A DNA stretch of 62,645 nt, taken from Amnibacterium kyonggiense (GTDB lineage: Bacteria; Actinomycetota; Actinomycetes; Actinomycetales; Microbacteriaceae). Made by a program: the position numbers and the translations under genes. The stretch lies in NCBI RefSeq assembly GCF_004364555.1, contig NZ_SOAM01000005.1, forward strand, positions 1 through 62,645, written 5' to 3'. Of the stretch, positions 37,503 through 47,167 are shown piece by piece (position 1 is the first letter of the stretch; each line of letters starts with the position of its first letter). The notes beneath the pieces were generated by a model that did no database searches, was not told where the DNA came from, and saw only the letters and a program-made list of their open reading frames with translations.

Positions 37503-38579
37503 TCAGAGCCACCCGCGGCGGCGGAGGATCGTCCAGATCCCGCCGCCGAGGCCGACGATCACGGCGCAGCTGGTGACGAAGCCCCACTCCTTGGAGAACC
37601 CGGGGTACGGCACGTTCTGCCCGTAGAAGCCGGTGACGGCGGTGGGCACGGCGATGATCGCCGCCCAGGACGCGAGCTTCTTCGTGATCTCGTTGAGGTC
37701 GTTGCCCTGCTCGTTCTGGTTCGTATCGAGGATGCTCGAGACGAGCTCGTGCTGCGCCTCGATCGCGTCGGTGGTCTGCACCACGTGGTCCTGCACGTCC
37801 TGGAAGTACGGGCCGAGCCGGTCCCCCGCCACGTGGTGGTCCTCGTCGGTGCGGGCGAGCCGCGCGACGACCTCCCGCATCGGCGCGACGACGCGGCGCA
37901 GCTTGCCGAGGCTCTTGCGCAGCTCGAAGCCGCGCCGCCGGATCTCCTGGCGGCGACGCGCGTCGAACATGGCGTCCTCGAGCTCCTCGGACGCATCGCT
38001 GATCTGCTCGACGGCCTGGTACTGCCCGTCGACGACCGCGTCGATGAAGCCGTGCACGAGGAAGCCGACCCCGCTGCCGACGAGGTCCCGCTCCGCGTCC
38101 CAGCGCGCGACGAGCGCATCGACGTCCCACTCGGCCTTCCGCACCGTGATCAGCGCGCGATCGGTGATGAAGGCGCTCAGCTCGCTCGTGCGGAGCTCGT
38201 CGGACGCGGCGTCGAACCGCACCGCGTACACGTTCGCGAACAGGTGCGTCCGGTAGCGGTCGAGCTTGGACCGCTGGTGGTCCTGGACGGCGTCCTCCAC
38301 CGCGAGCGGATGGAGGCCGAACTCGTCCGTCACGATCTGCAGGTCCGCCGCGTCGGGGTCGAACAGGTCGAGCCAGACGAACGAGCCGTCGTCCGCGGCG
38401 AGATGGTCGCTGATCGCCTCGGCGGGGAAGCCCTCGGCAGCGAGCGCACCGCCGCGGTAGAGCCGGGTCCGCGTCGGGCACTTCGGCGGCACGGCCTCGG
38501 AGACGCTGGCGGCGGCCGGCCCCGGCTGCTGGGGATCGCCGGACGCGGGCCGGACAGCGGGCGGGGCGGGGTCGGACAT
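37503..38579 (-). CDS. CorA-family magnesium/cobalt transporter
   Basis: A 358-residue CorA: acidic cytoplasmic N-terminal domain, long helix rich in coiled coil (SEELEDAMFDARRRQEIRRRG region) and two C-terminal membrane helices. The selectivity motif reads YGQNVPYPGF (Gly320-Gln321-Asn322) instead of the canonical GMN. A GQN form is, as far as recalled, frequent in actinobacterial CorA proteins. Ends with a short basic tail RRRGWL. It converges with the aminotransferase gene, 18 bases between the stops. Confidence 0.88.
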   Translation of the reverse strand: MSDPAPPAVRPASGDPQQPGPAAASVSEAVPPKCPTRTRLYRGGALAAEGFPAEAISDHLAADDGSFVWLDLFDPDAADLQIVTDEFGLHPLAVEDAVQDHQRSKLDRYRTHLFANVYAVRFDAASDELRTSELSAFITDRALITVRKAEWDVDALVARWDAERDLVGSGVGFLVHGFIDAVVDGQYQAVEQISDASEELEDAMFDARRRQEIRRRGFELRKSLGKLRRVVAPMREVVARLARTDEDHHVAGDRLGPYFQDVQDHVVQTTDAIEAQHELVSSILDTNQNEQGNDLNEITKKLASWAAIIAVPTAVTGFYGQNVPYPGFSKEWGFVTSCAVIVGLGGGIWTILRRRGWL

Positions 38580-38733
38580 GCGGGCGCTCCATCCTGCCGA
38601 CGCGACCGCCGACGTCGAAGGATGCCAGCCGGACGCTGAAGCCGGGGTGGTCGCGGCCGGACCTCGGCGGCGCGCGCACCGGGTGCTGCTGCCCCGCCTC
38701 GCGGCGGACGACGGCGACCCGGTCTCCGGCCCC

Positions 38734-39735
38734 TCAGCCCGACGCGCTCGCGCGCACCTCGGCGGGCGTCCGATCGAACCGCTCGCGGAACACCCGGGCG
38801 AAGTGCGCCGCCGACGCGAATCCGCACCGCTCAGCGACCGCCGACACGGCGGGGCGCGACGACGAGCACAGGAGGCGGTGCGCGAGGTCGAGCCGCCGCT
38901 CGAGGATCGTGCGGGCGACGCCGGGTCCGTTCTCGGCGAACACCCGCGCGAGGTGACGCTCGCTCACTCCGACGGCCCGCGCCACCGTCCGGACCGAGAG
39001 CGAGCGATCGGCGAGATGACGGTCGATGTGATCGAGCGCGGCGCGGCGATGCGCCGTCGAGGGCGCCTCACCGGTCAGCATCGCCTCGACGAGACCGAGC
39101 GCACTCCGCTCGGCGACGGCCAGGGCGTCGGCGCTCGGTCGCTCGAGGGTGCCGCGCACCAGTCGGGCGAGGGCGCCGGCGTACTCGTTGCCGTCCGGCG
39201 CGTCGTCGAACCGCATGACGACAGGGGACCGAGGGAGCGCGCCGCCCGCGATGCGCTCGTAGACCTGCCGCGGGATGCGGACGACGAGCTCCTCGAGCCC
39301 GTTCGCGAAGCCCCGCATGAACGGCCGGCTCACGTCGCAGAGCAGCACCGTCCCCGGCCGCTGGGTGTGGACGCCGCCGTCGTGGTAGAAGAACGACTCC
39401 CCGAAGAGGGAGAAGTACAGCGCGACGCCGTCGACCCGGCTCCGCGCGATCTGGGCGGACGAGCGCTCGACGACGTGCGGGTTCGCGACGACGTCGGCGA
39501 GCTGCAGATCGCCGACGCGCAGGACCACCTCCCGCGCCTCGAGCACCGATTCGTCGATGGTGCGGGCGCGGAGGTCGATCAGCGCCGTCGCGTTGTGGCG
39601 CTCCCACAGGTCGACGCGCTCGTCGACGCCGAGGCCGCGCGTGGAGAAGGTGCGGTACCCCTCGACCGGCTCCCGGGCAGGTCGGACACGCGTGCCGAAG
39701 TCGGTCTGCTGCCACAGCCCGGTGCGCGTCCCCAT
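38734..39735 (-). CDS. AraC-family regulator with AraC_binding_2 domain
   Basis: A 333-residue regulator: N-terminal sensing domain (FSLFGESFFYHDGGVHTQRPGTVLL) and a C-terminal AraC double helix-turn-helix (RSLSVRTVARAVGVSERHLARVF, VSAVAERCGFASAAHFARVFRE). It lies directly downstream of the hydroxyquinol operon in the same direction, separated by a small terminator, and probably activates it, with resorcinol or a related phenol as effector. The 154 bases on its other side (38580-38733) show no gene or strong dyad. Confidence 0.85.
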   Translation of the reverse strand: MGTRTGLWQQTDFGTRVRPAREPVEGYRTFSTRGLGVDERVDLWERHNATALIDLRARTIDESVLEAREVVLRVGDLQLADVVANPHVVERSSAQIARSRVDGVALYFSLFGESFFYHDGGVHTQRPGTVLLCDVSRPFMRGFANGLEELVVRIPRQVYERIAGGALPRSPVVMRFDDAPDGNEYAGALARLVRGTLERPSADALAVAERSALGLVEAMLTGEAPSTAHRRAALDHIDRHLADRSLSVRTVARAVGVSERHLARVFAENGPGVARTILERRLDLAHRLLCSSSRPAVSAVAERCGFASAAHFARVFRERFDRTPAEVRASASG

Positions 39736-39797
39736 CGTGCCGCTCCATCGCGTCGAACCCGTCGACCCCGTCGCCGCGGTGGGACGAACGGTACACC

Positions 39798-39816
39798 GCA
39801 GGCGAAGGCCGCCTGC
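39798..39816. terminator. Small stem-loop after the dioxygenase gene
   Basis: Arms GCAGGCG and CGCCTGC with a five-base loop lie six bases after the dioxygenase stop (minus strand), before the AraC gene. No T-tract. Confidence 0.45.
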
Positions 39817-39822
39817 CAGCGG

Positions 39823-40746
39823 TCAGGCCACCGCGCCGCCGTCGCCGGCCACCCGGGCCGGCGCGAGCACGATGTCGAACCGGGTGCTCGCCCATCCCCC
39901 GTCCACCTCGCGCCCGTCGGGGGTCGGTGCGCCCGCCGGATGGTGCACCCAGTCGTGCACGAGCGACTCCTTGACGCCGAAGACGGAGTCGCGCTCGAGC
40001 AGCTCGTCGCCCCGCACGAAGATGTGCGTCACGAGGGTCCGGTACCCCTCGGCGGAGACCATGAAGTGGAGGTGCGACGCCCGCCACGGCGAGCGCCCCG
40101 CGGCCCGCAGCAGGTCGCCGACCGGTCCGTCGAAAGGGATCGGGTACGGCGTCGGGAAGAGCCCCCAGAAGCGGTAGCCGCCGTCCGCGTCCGAGGAGAG
40201 CTGCGCGCGGCCGTACACGCGGCCGTCGTCGTGCTGCACGTCGTACATGCCCTCCTCGTCCGCCTCCCACACCTCGATCCGCGCGTTCTGGACGGGCCGG
40301 CCGTCGACGTCGCGGACGGTCCCCTCGACCCAGGCGGGCTCCCCCGCCGCGCCGCCGCCGATGTCGCCGCCGTTCTCGATCCGCGGGGCGTCGCCGACGA
40401 AGAACGGCCCGAACACGGTCGCCTCGGTGGCGTCGCGGTAGGCCTCGTTGTTCACGGCGACGGTCTGCATCGAGATCCCCAGGACGTCGCTCAGCAGCAC
40501 GAACTCCTGCCGGACCGGCGTCGTGATGTCGCCGACGCGGGTGAGGAAGGCGATCGCGGCGTTCCACTCCGCCTCGGTCAGGCGGACGTCCCGCACGAAG
40601 CCGTGCAGGTGCTCGACGAGTCGCTCGAGGACGAACCGCAGCCGCGCGTCCTCCGTCCCCGAGAAGGAGGCGACCACCTGCGCCGTGAGCGCCTCCTCGC
40701 GGGCCGTCTGCTCCGAGGCGATGCCGTCTGCTGCCACCGTGCTCAC
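39823..40746 (-). CDS. Hydroxyquinol 1,2-dioxygenase
   Basis: A 307-residue intradiol dioxygenase with the N-terminal helical Dioxygenase_N domain ([19 protein letters not shown]). Ferric ligands are in EEGMYDVQ (Tyr), [10 protein letters not shown] (Tyr) and [10 protein letters not shown] (His, His). It cleaves 1,2,4-trihydroxybenzene to maleylacetate. The partner maleylacetate reductase decides between hydroxyquinol and catechol; a catechol enzyme is the alternative. GTG start overlaps the reductase stop. Confidence 0.9.
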   Translation of the reverse strand: MSTVAADGIASEQTAREEALTAQVVASFSGTEDARLRFVLERLVEHLHGFVRDVRLTEAEWNAAIAFLTRVGDITTPVRQEFVLLSDVLGISMQTVAVNNEAYRDATEATVFGPFFVGDAPRIENGGDIGGGAAGEPAWVEGTVRDVDGRPVQNARIEVWEADEEGMYDVQHDDGRVYGRAQLSSDADGGYRFWGLFPTPYPIPFDGPVGDLLRAAGRSPWRASHLHFMVSAEGYRTLVTHIFVRGDELLERDSVFGVKESLVHDWVHHPAGAPTPDGREVDGGWASTRFDIVLAPARVAGDGGAVA

Positions 40747-41813
40747 TCCTCGTCGAGGTCGTCGCCGGCCCAGGCGGACCGGAGGATGGAGCCGAGCGAC
40801 GCGGCGTCGACCGGCCTGGGGTTGGTGGGGGGCACCGCGGGCAGGATGAGCGCGACGGCTCGGGAGAGGTCCTGCTCGCGGAGGCCGATGGCGGCGAGCG
40901 ACGGCGGGCCGCCGAGCTCCGCCTTCAGCCCGAGCAGCGCGGCCCCGGCGGGCCCGCCGCCGAGGACGTCGGTGATGCGTGCGACGGCGGCGGGCGCCGC
41001 CGGCGCGTTGAACGCGGCGACGTACGGCAGCACGACGGCGTGCAGCTCGGCGTGCGGCAGGTCGAAGGCCCCGCCGAGCACGTGGCAGATCTTGTGGTGC
41101 AGGCCGGAGCCCGCGGACGCGAACGCGACCGCGGCGAGGTAGGCGCCGTAGAGGGTCCGCTCCCGGCCCTCGATCCCGCCCGGGTCGGCGGCGAGCGCAC
41201 GGAGGCCGGGCACGAGGGCGCGGAGGCCCTCGGTGCCGAGGGCCCTGTTGATGGGGTCGGCGCGCGGCGCCCAGAACCCGTCGACGGCGTGCGCGACCGC
41301 GTTGAGCCCGGACGCCACGGCGAGCTGCACCGGCAGGCCGAGGGTGAGGGTCGCGTCGTAGACGACCGCCTTCGGCAGCACCCGCGAATCGCTACCGGTG
41401 GTCTTCACCCCGTCGGAAGTGGACCCCCACACGTCCGTCGCCTCGGATCCGGCGAACGTCGTCGGCACCGCCACGATCGGCAGGCCGGTCGCGAGCGCGA
41501 CCGCCTTGCCGAGGCCGGTCGCCGATCCTCCGCCGACGGTGAGCACGAGGTCGGCGCCCGTCGAACGAGCGTCCTCCACAGCCCGCGCAGCCCGCGCAGC
41601 GGGGACGTGCCGGACGACGTCCGTGATCCGATGCACCACGGGGACCGCCGCGGCGAGCTCGTCGGCGGTCGCCCGGGCGGACGCACCGGCGACGAGGAGC
41701 ACGCGGGCACCACCGAGCTCCTCGACCGCCGTGCGGACGTTCGCGGCGGCCGCGCCGGACCCGAAGAGGACGCGCTGGCCGAGCGTGACGTGGTCGAACG
41801 CGGTCGAGGGCAT
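40743..41813 (-). CDS. Maleylacetate reductase
   Basis: A 356-residue iron-alcohol-dehydrogenase-type protein with [27 protein letters not shown] and metal-site histidines in NAVAHAVD and [12 protein letters not shown]. It reduces maleylacetate to 3-oxoadipate with NAD(P)H. The start lies directly beside the monooxygenase stop, and its own stop overlaps the dioxygenase start: a tight three-gene operon. Confidence 0.92.
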   Translation of the reverse strand: MPSTAFDHVTLGQRVLFGSGAAAANVRTAVEELGGARVLLVAGASARATADELAAAVPVVHRITDVVRHVPAARAARAVEDARSTGADLVLTVGGGSATGLGKAVALATGLPIVAVPTTFAGSEATDVWGSTSDGVKTTGSDSRVLPKAVVYDATLTLGLPVQLAVASGLNAVAHAVDGFWAPRADPINRALGTEGLRALVPGLRALAADPGGIEGRERTLYGAYLAAVAFASAGSGLHHKICHVLGGAFDLPHAELHAVVLPYVAAFNAPAAPAAVARITDVLGGGPAGAALLGLKAELGGPPSLAAIGLREQDLSRAVALILPAVPPTNPRPVDAASLGSILRSAWAGDDLDEE

Positions 41814-43604
41814 TCAGCCGCGCCCGAGGATCCGCAGGAGGGCCCGCCGCAGTGCGACGGCCGGGTCGTCGACGGCGCGGAGGCTCCGCCACGCGACGAT
41901 CTTGTCCGGGCGGACGAGCAGCACCCCGTCCTCGTCGACCTCCCGCACCTTGGCCCAGTCGAAGTAGAGGTCCGTCGTCGCCCGACCCGGACCGATGACG
42001 ACCGCGCCGACGTCGACGCCGAGGTCCGCGGACACGGTGGCGGCCGCCCCCGCCCAGGCCTCGCCCCCGATCCCCGTGAAGACGGTGAATCGGGTGCTGG
42101 GCGCCAGGTCGAGCGTCGACCACTTCCGCGCCGCGTTCCCGACCCACGCGTGCGGCAGCGGCGAGCCCGGCACGGTGGACGGCGTGTAGTAGAGCTCCGG
42201 GTCCCGCGCCGGTTCCGGCCGCGTGGACCCGTCGGGCACGACGGCGGCGGACTCGTAGAACTGGCCGAGCTCCACGCCGTGCGCGTTGAACTCGTAGTGC
42301 TTCAGGTCCATCGCCCGCTGCAGCGCCTCCCGCTTCGCCCGGCCCGCGGCGGAGGCCGCCTTCCGCTCCTCGATCGCGGCGACCATCGCGGACTCGTCGG
42401 CCGCGGCCGTCACGCCGAGCGCGTCGAAGAACCCGCCGAACTCACGGCTGGACCGGTTCGCCCGCAGCACGATCTGCTTCGCGACGGGGGCGCGCTCCTC
42501 GCTGTACGTCTCGAGCAGCGACGGGCCGGCCTGCCCCCGCAGCACGGCGGCGAGCTTCCAGGCGAGGTTGTACGAGTCCTGGATCGACGTGTTCGAGCCG
42601 AGCCCGTTCGACGGCGGATGGCGGTGCACCGCGTCGCCGACGCAGAAGACCCTGCCGTGCTGGAGGTGCGTCGCGTAGGTCTCGTTGTTGCCCCACAGCG
42701 AGCGGCCCGTGATCTCGATGTCGATGTCGGACGTGCCGAGCAGCGACTGCACGATGTCGAGCGTCGCGGCGTCGTCGAGCTCCGGTGGCGGCTGCGCGAT
42801 GTCGTAGCCCCAGACGATCAGCCACTCGTTCCAGGGCCGCACCATCCGGACGAGGCCGGCCCCGATCCCCCCGACGTTCGCGCCCGGCTGCACGACCCAG
42901 TAGAGGACGGAGGGCCGGTGGCCCACGAGGCGGGTGAGATCGGCCTTGAACGTGATGTTCATCGAGCCCGCGATGTCCATCCGCCCCTCGAGGGGCAGCT
43001 CGATGTCCGCGGCGACCTTCGACCGCGCGCCGTCGGCACCGACGAGGTACTTCGAGCGGATCTCGTGCTCGACGCCGGTGAGCCGGTCGCGCACCGTCGT
43101 CACGACGCCGTCCGCGTCCTGTCGGTGGGAGACGTACTCCGTCGAGAAGCGGGTCTGCGTGCCGCGCTTCGTCGCGGCGCTGACGAGGATCGGTTCGAGG
43201 AAGTTCTGCGGCACGTCGCAGTTCAGCATCGGCGATGCCTTGACGTAGTCGCCCTCCCGCTCGGGGCTGGTCCCCCAGGCGAGGATGCGACCGAACTCCT
43301 CCCCGGCGATCGAGGAGCAGAACACGGTGTCGCCGATGAGGTGGTGCGGCGTCGACACGGCCTGAACCTCCGCCTCGATGCCCATGTCGCGGAAGAACTC
43401 CATCGCGCGCTGGTTCGTGATGTGCGCGCGGGGCGTATTCGCCGTCCAGCGGTACTTCGTGATCAGGATGGTCGGGACGCCGTACGTGGCGAGCGCCAGG
43501 GCGGCGGACGAACCGGCCGGCCCCGAGCCGATGACGAGCACGTCGGTCTCCACGACCCGCCCCTCGGGCGGTGCGGTCGTCGCGATGCCGTCGTCGAATC
43601 GCAT
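41814..43604 (-). CDS. FAD-dependent phenol monooxygenase (TfdB/resorcinol hydroxylase type)
   Basis: A 596-residue group A flavin monooxygenase of the PheA/TfdB class: VLVIGSGPAGSSAALAL, DG motif YLVGADGARSK, GD motif FCVGDAVHRHPP and a C-terminal thioredoxin-like domain (about residues 480-580). Next to hydroxyquinol dioxygenase and maleylacetate reductase it most likely hydroxylates resorcinol to hydroxyquinol, as GraA/TsdB do. A (halo)phenol hydroxylase is possible. ATG start; 138 bases upstream to the tRNA terminator serve as promoter. Confidence 0.85.
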   Translation of the reverse strand: MRFDDGIATTAPPEGRVVETDVLVIGSGPAGSSAALALATYGVPTILITKYRWTANTPRAHITNQRAMEFFRDMGIEAEVQAVSTPHHLIGDTVFCSSIAGEEFGRILAWGTSPEREGDYVKASPMLNCDVPQNFLEPILVSAATKRGTQTRFSTEYVSHRQDADGVVTTVRDRLTGVEHEIRSKYLVGADGARSKVAADIELPLEGRMDIAGSMNITFKADLTRLVGHRPSVLYWVVQPGANVGGIGAGLVRMVRPWNEWLIVWGYDIAQPPPELDDAATLDIVQSLLGTSDIDIEITGRSLWGNNETYATHLQHGRVFCVGDAVHRHPPSNGLGSNTSIQDSYNLAWKLAAVLRGQAGPSLLETYSEERAPVAKQIVLRANRSSREFGGFFDALGVTAAADESAMVAAIEERKAASAAGRAKREALQRAMDLKHYEFNAHGVELGQFYESAAVVPDGSTRPEPARDPELYYTPSTVPGSPLPHAWVGNAARKWSTLDLAPSTRFTVFTGIGGEAWAGAAATVSADLGVDVGAVVIGPGRATTDLYFDWAKVREVDEDGVLLVRPDKIVAWRSLRAVDDPAVALRRALLRILGRG

Positions 43605-43742
43605 CTCAGGTGCCCTCCGTCGCGCAGCCTCGGTCGCCCCAGTGTCGCGCGGCGGCGGCGCGGAACCGCGTCATGGCCGGAACGGGCAGGGCGATGGCGG
43701 ATCCAGGCAACACGTTCGACCAGGGCGGCGCGTCCGGAGACG

Positions 43743-43778
43743 CACGAAGGGCCGGTCCGTCCGGACCGGCCCTTCGTG
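43743..43778. terminator. 17-bp perfect hairpin after tRNA-Lys
   Basis: Arms CACGAAGGGCCGGTCCG and its exact complement, two-base centre. It lies eight bases beyond the tRNA 3' end on the minus strand and also separates it from the monooxygenase promoter region. Confidence 0.85.
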
Positions 43779-43786
43779 GAATGCCG

Positions 43787-43859
<73 letters not shown>

Positions 43860-43915
43860 TCGCGACCGCTCAGCAGCCGACAAGCAAGATTAGCAGACAC
43901 GAGAGGATTCACTTC

Positions 43916-44395
43916 ATGACGGACACGGCAACGCGCCTGCTCCCCGGTGACCGGGCACCCGAGTTCACCCTCCCCGACTCGACGGGCCACCCCACGTCGC
44001 TGCACGACTACCAGGGGAAGAAGGTCGTCCTGTACTTCTACCCGGCGGCCATGACGCCCGGCTGCACCACGGAGGCCTGCGACTTCCGGGACAGCCTGAA
44101 CTCCCTCGAGTCGGCGGGCTACCAGGTGATCGGGGTCTCGAAGGACAAGCCGGAGGACAACGCGAAGTTCGCGGAGCAGGAGTCGCTGAACTTCCCGCTG
44201 CTCTCCGACCCGACCCTCGAGGTGCACCGCGCGTACGGCGCGTTCGGGGAGAAGTCGCTCTACGGGAAGACCGTCGAGGGCACGATCCGCTCCACGTTCG
44301 TCGTCGACGAGCACGGTCGGGTCAGCCTGCCCCTCTACAACGTGAAGGCGAGCGGGCACGTCGCGAGCCTCCGGAAGAAGCTCGGCGTCGACTGA
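43916..44395 (+). CDS. bcp: Thioredoxin-dependent peroxiredoxin (BCP family)
   Basis: A 159-residue atypical 2-Cys peroxiredoxin: peroxidatic Cys50 and resolving Cys55 in TPGCTTEACDF, the BCP spacing. Reduces hydrogen peroxide and organic hydroperoxides. Start at ATG 43916 with GAGAGGA ahead; the 20 upstream codons in frame overlap the tRNA and are not part of the gene. Confidence 0.93.
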   Translation: MTDTATRLLPGDRAPEFTLPDSTGHPTSLHDYQGKKVVLYFYPAAMTPGCTTEACDFRDSLNSLESAGYQVIGVSKDKPEDNAKFAEQESLNFPLLSDPTLEVHRAYGAFGEKSLYGKTVEGTIRSTFVVDEHGRVSLPLYNVKASGHVASLRKKLGVD

Positions 44396-44398
44396 GCG

Positions 44399-44821
44399 CT
44401 ACGCCCGTCCGGTGCTGCGAGCCGTCGCCTCGCGCACCGGACGGGTGAACAGCAGCACGATCGCGACGATCGCGGGCAGGATCGCGGCGACGGCGAAGAG
44501 CTGCCCGCCCTGGCCCTGCAGGGCGTAGATCCCCACGAACGCCTGCACGACCTGCCAGACGATCCCGGGCGTGCGGGACCAGGAGCGCGCGCGGAGCGTG
44601 CCGACCGCGACGAGCGCGAGCAGCGCAGCAGCGACCACGAAGGTGCCGGCGACACCGACCGTCTGCAGCGGGTACCGCCCGGTCGCGCCGACGACCGTGC
44701 TGATGGCGAAGCCGAGGAGGCCGAGCGCCTCCAGCACCTCGATCACGCTCACGGCGACGAGGGCGACGGGACGGGCTGCACGGTTCGGCGGAGGGCTCAC
44801 AGGCACATCAGACCTTCGCAC
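44399..44821 (-). CDS. Small membrane protein, four helices
   Basis: Up to 140 residues with four hydrophobic segments (PVALVAVSVIEVLEALGLLG, AGTFVVAAALLALVAVG, IVWQVVQAFVGIYAL, ILPAIVAIVLLFT). Start uncertain: GTG at 44821, 44803 or 44797. Converges with bcp. No function recognised; common as a conserved hypothetical in related genomes. Confidence 0.7.
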   Translation of the reverse strand: MRRSDVPVSPPPNRAARPVALVAVSVIEVLEALGLLGFAISTVVGATGRYPLQTVGVAGTFVVAAALLALVAVGTLRARSWSRTPGIVWQVVQAFVGIYALQGQGGQLFAVAAILPAIVAIVLLFTRPVREATARSTGRA

Positions 44822-45054
44822 CCTTGATCGCGGTTCGGTGCTGTGTCACCATGTTTCCGGTTCGTTTCGATGCCCCCGAAGTCGTGGGCATACGGTGACG
44901 CGGACGAGAGGGACGGGTGACCGTTCCTCTTCGGCTGTCCGGGGCCCTTTCCACCCTAGGACCCGTCACCCGGAGAACATCGAGCGAACGCTGACCGCCC
45001 TGCGCCGCCTGCTGCCGTCGGGACGACTGTTGATAACTGAAGGAGCGCCCACGC

Positions 45055-45303
45055 ATGGACTGGCGTGACCGAGCTGCCTGCCTGACCGCCGACCCGGAGC
45101 TGTTCTTCCCCGTCGGCAACACCGGACCCGCCGTCGATCAGATCGAGCGGGCCAAGTCCGTCTGCGGCCGCTGCACCGTCACCGAGTCCTGCCTGCAGTA
45201 CGCCCTCGAGACGAGCCAGGACTCGGGCGTCTGGGGCGGCCTGTCCGAGGACGAGCGCCGCGCGCTCAAGCGCCGCGCCGCCCGCGCCCGCCGCTCCGCC
45301 TGA
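45055..45303 (+). CDS. WhiB-family iron-sulphur transcription factor (WhiB1-like)
   Basis: An 82-residue WhiB protein: cluster cysteines Cys9, Cys37, Cys40 and Cys46, the GVWGG turn and a basic C-terminus KRRAARARR. ATG with AAGGAGC seven bases ahead. The 233-base upstream region is its promoter. WhiB1-type proteins are nitric-oxide-sensitive regulators binding sigma factor region 4. Confidence 0.92.
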   Translation: MDWRDRAACLTADPELFFPVGNTGPAVDQIERAKSVCGRCTVTESCLQYALETSQDSGVWGGLSEDERRALKRRAARARRSA

Positions 45304-45318
45304 CCCGACACCTCCATC

Positions 45319-45358
45319 GATCCGGGGGACGTGGGCCGCTCGGCCCGTTCCCCGGATC
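45319..45358. terminator. Bidirectional terminator between whiB and pdtaS
   Basis: Outer stem GATCCGGGG/CCCCGGATC enclosing a further GGGCCG/CGGCCC dyad, between convergent stops. Confidence 0.75.
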
Positions 45359-45420
45359 CATGAGAGCCGAACCGTGTGCACGCCCAGGGTCGGCCGACTG
45401 AACGGCGTGCGACCGCCGGG

Positions 45421-46908
45421 TTACACCGCGTCCGTGAAGTTGAACGGCACCGCGATCGTGACCTCGGTCCCCCGGCCGGACATCGTGTGCCAGTCGATGA
45501 GCCCGCCCAGCTCGCCCTCGATGAGCGTCCGCACGATCTGCGTGCCGAGCCCCGTGCCGACCTTGCCCTCCGGCAGCCCGACACCGTTGTCGCGCACGGA
45601 GACGGTCAGCCCCTCGTCCGCCCGGTGCGCGGTGATGACGACGTTGCCCTCGCGGCCCGCGAGGCCGTGCTCCACGGCGTTCGTCACCAGCTCCGTGAGC
45701 GCCAGCGCGAGCGGGGTCGCGTAATCGCTCGGCAGCACCCCGAACGCGCCCCGCTTGATCGGGTGCACGCGGGTGTGGTGCGAGGAGGCGACCTCCGCGA
45801 TGAGCATCAGGACGCGGTCGAAGACCTCGTCGAAGTCGACGCTCTGCGCGAGCCCCTGCGCCAGGGTGTCGTGCACGACCGCGATCGCGGACACGCGCCG
45901 GGTCGCCTGCGCGAGCGACTCCCGCGCCTCCTCGGAGTTCGAGCGCCGTGCCTGGATGCGCAGCAGCGACGCCACGGTCTGCAGGTTGTTCTTCACCCGG
46001 TGGTGGATCTCGCGGATCGTCGCGTCCTTGGTGATGAGCTCCTGCTCCTGGTGCCGCAGCTCGGTCACCTCGCGGCAGAGCACGATCGCTCCGACGCGCT
46101 CCTCGTCGTGCCGGACCGGGATCGCGCGCAGCGACAGCGTCGACCCGCGGGCCTCCACCTCCGTGCGCCACGGCGCCTTGCCCGTCACGACGACGGGCAG
46201 CGTCTCGTCGACGAGGAAGCGCTGCGGCAGCAGCTCGGTGACGACCTGCGAGAGCGTCTGCCCCTCGAGCTCGCCGGAGAAGCCGATGCGGTTGAACGCC
46301 GAGAGCGCGTTCGGGCTGGCGAAGAGCACGGTGCCGTCGACGTCGAGCCGGATCAGGCCGTCGGAGGCGCGCGGCGCGCCCCGTCGCGGCGCGGTCGGTG
46401 CCGCGAGGGTCGGGAAGTCGCCGCTCGCGATCATGCGGAACAGGTCGTTCGCGCAGTCGTTGAACGTGAGCTCCTGCCGGCTCGGCATCCGGGCCTCGGA
46501 GAGGTTCGTGTGCCGTGTGAGCACGGCGATCGGGCCGATCGTCTGCTGCGGGCCCGCCGACGGGGACGTCCTGCGCAGCACCGGGACCGCGCGGACGCGG
46601 GTCGGCGTCTCCTCGAACCAGTCCGGCGCCGAGGAGTCGAGGATCGCGCCGCGCTCGAAGGCGTCGGTGACGAGGCGCTTCCAGTCCGGCTTGATGACCT
46701 GCCCGACGAAGTCCCGGTAGAACAGCGTCGCCGCGGAGGACGGGCGGGCGTGCGCGACGGCCACGAACTCCCCCTCCGACGACGGAGTCCAGAGCACGAT
46801 GTCCGCGAAGGCGAGGTCGGCGAGCAGCTGCAGGTCCCCGAGCAGCGCGTGGAGCCAGTTGAGGTCGTCCTCGCTGGACCTGCCGTGCGCGCTGACGAGC
46901 TCGCTCAT
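45421..46908 (-). CDS. pdtaS: Sensor histidine kinase of the PdtaS type
   Basis: A 495-residue cytosolic kinase: GAF-like N-terminal domain (about 10-160), PAS domain (about 180-280) and a HisKA_2/HWE-type core with IREIHHRVKNNLQTVASLL (His302/His303) and the ATPase motifs ELVTNAVEHG, DNGVGLP and GTGLGTQIV. PdtaS works with the antiterminator regulator PdtaR in mycobacteria, controlling genes for nutrient and nitric-oxide/copper responses. ATG at 46908 preferred over the next ATG three codons upstream. No pdtaR beside it. Confidence 0.88.
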   Translation of the reverse strand: MSELVSAHGRSSEDDLNWLHALLGDLQLLADLAFADIVLWTPSSEGEFVAVAHARPSSAATLFYRDFVGQVIKPDWKRLVTDAFERGAILDSSAPDWFEETPTRVRAVPVLRRTSPSAGPQQTIGPIAVLTRHTNLSEARMPSRQELTFNDCANDLFRMIASGDFPTLAAPTAPRRGAPRASDGLIRLDVDGTVLFASPNALSAFNRIGFSGELEGQTLSQVVTELLPQRFLVDETLPVVVTGKAPWRTEVEARGSTLSLRAIPVRHDEERVGAIVLCREVTELRHQEQELITKDATIREIHHRVKNNLQTVASLLRIQARRSNSEEARESLAQATRRVSAIAVVHDTLAQGLAQSVDFDEVFDRVLMLIAEVASSHHTRVHPIKRGAFGVLPSDYATPLALALTELVTNAVEHGLAGREGNVVITAHRADEGLTVSVRDNGVGLPEGKVGTGLGTQIVRTLIEGELGGLIDWHTMSGRGTEVTIAVPFNFTDAV

Positions 46909-46955
46909 GGTCGGCATCCGGCGAGTCTAGAGAGCCGCCGGACCGCGCCCGTCCC

Positions 46956-47165
46956 TCACTTCGTCGCCGACCGGTACACGCCGTCGTCGTCCACGACGCG
47001 GCCGGAGTTCACGAGGCCGGCGAGGACGAGGCCGAAGGGGTCCTCCTCCCCCATCGACGGCAGCGCCTTCCGGTCGAGGTCGCCGTCCGGCAGCGCGGCG
47101 CGGAGCTGCGCGAGCGTCGCCGGGCCGCTCGCCAGCCGCGCCAGGATGCGGTCCTCGGTGGACAC
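46956..47165 (-). CDS. Small winged-helix-like hypothetical protein
   Basis: 69 residues, GTG start, two bases after the pabC stop. The order ILARLASGPATLAQLRAALP then LVLAGLVNSGRVVDDDGVYRS resembles a winged helix. Function unknown; co-transcribed with pabC. Confidence 0.6.
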   Translation of the reverse strand: MSTEDRILARLASGPATLAQLRAALPDGDLDRKALPSMGEEDPFGLVLAGLVNSGRVVDDDGVYRSATK

Positions 47166-47167
47166 GG

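Noticed and set aside
37503-38579. CorA selectivity motif GQN instead of GMN as a novel transporter
   Set aside because: As recalled, YGQNVPYPG is frequent in actinobacterial CorA proteins, so it is noted only in the feature entry.
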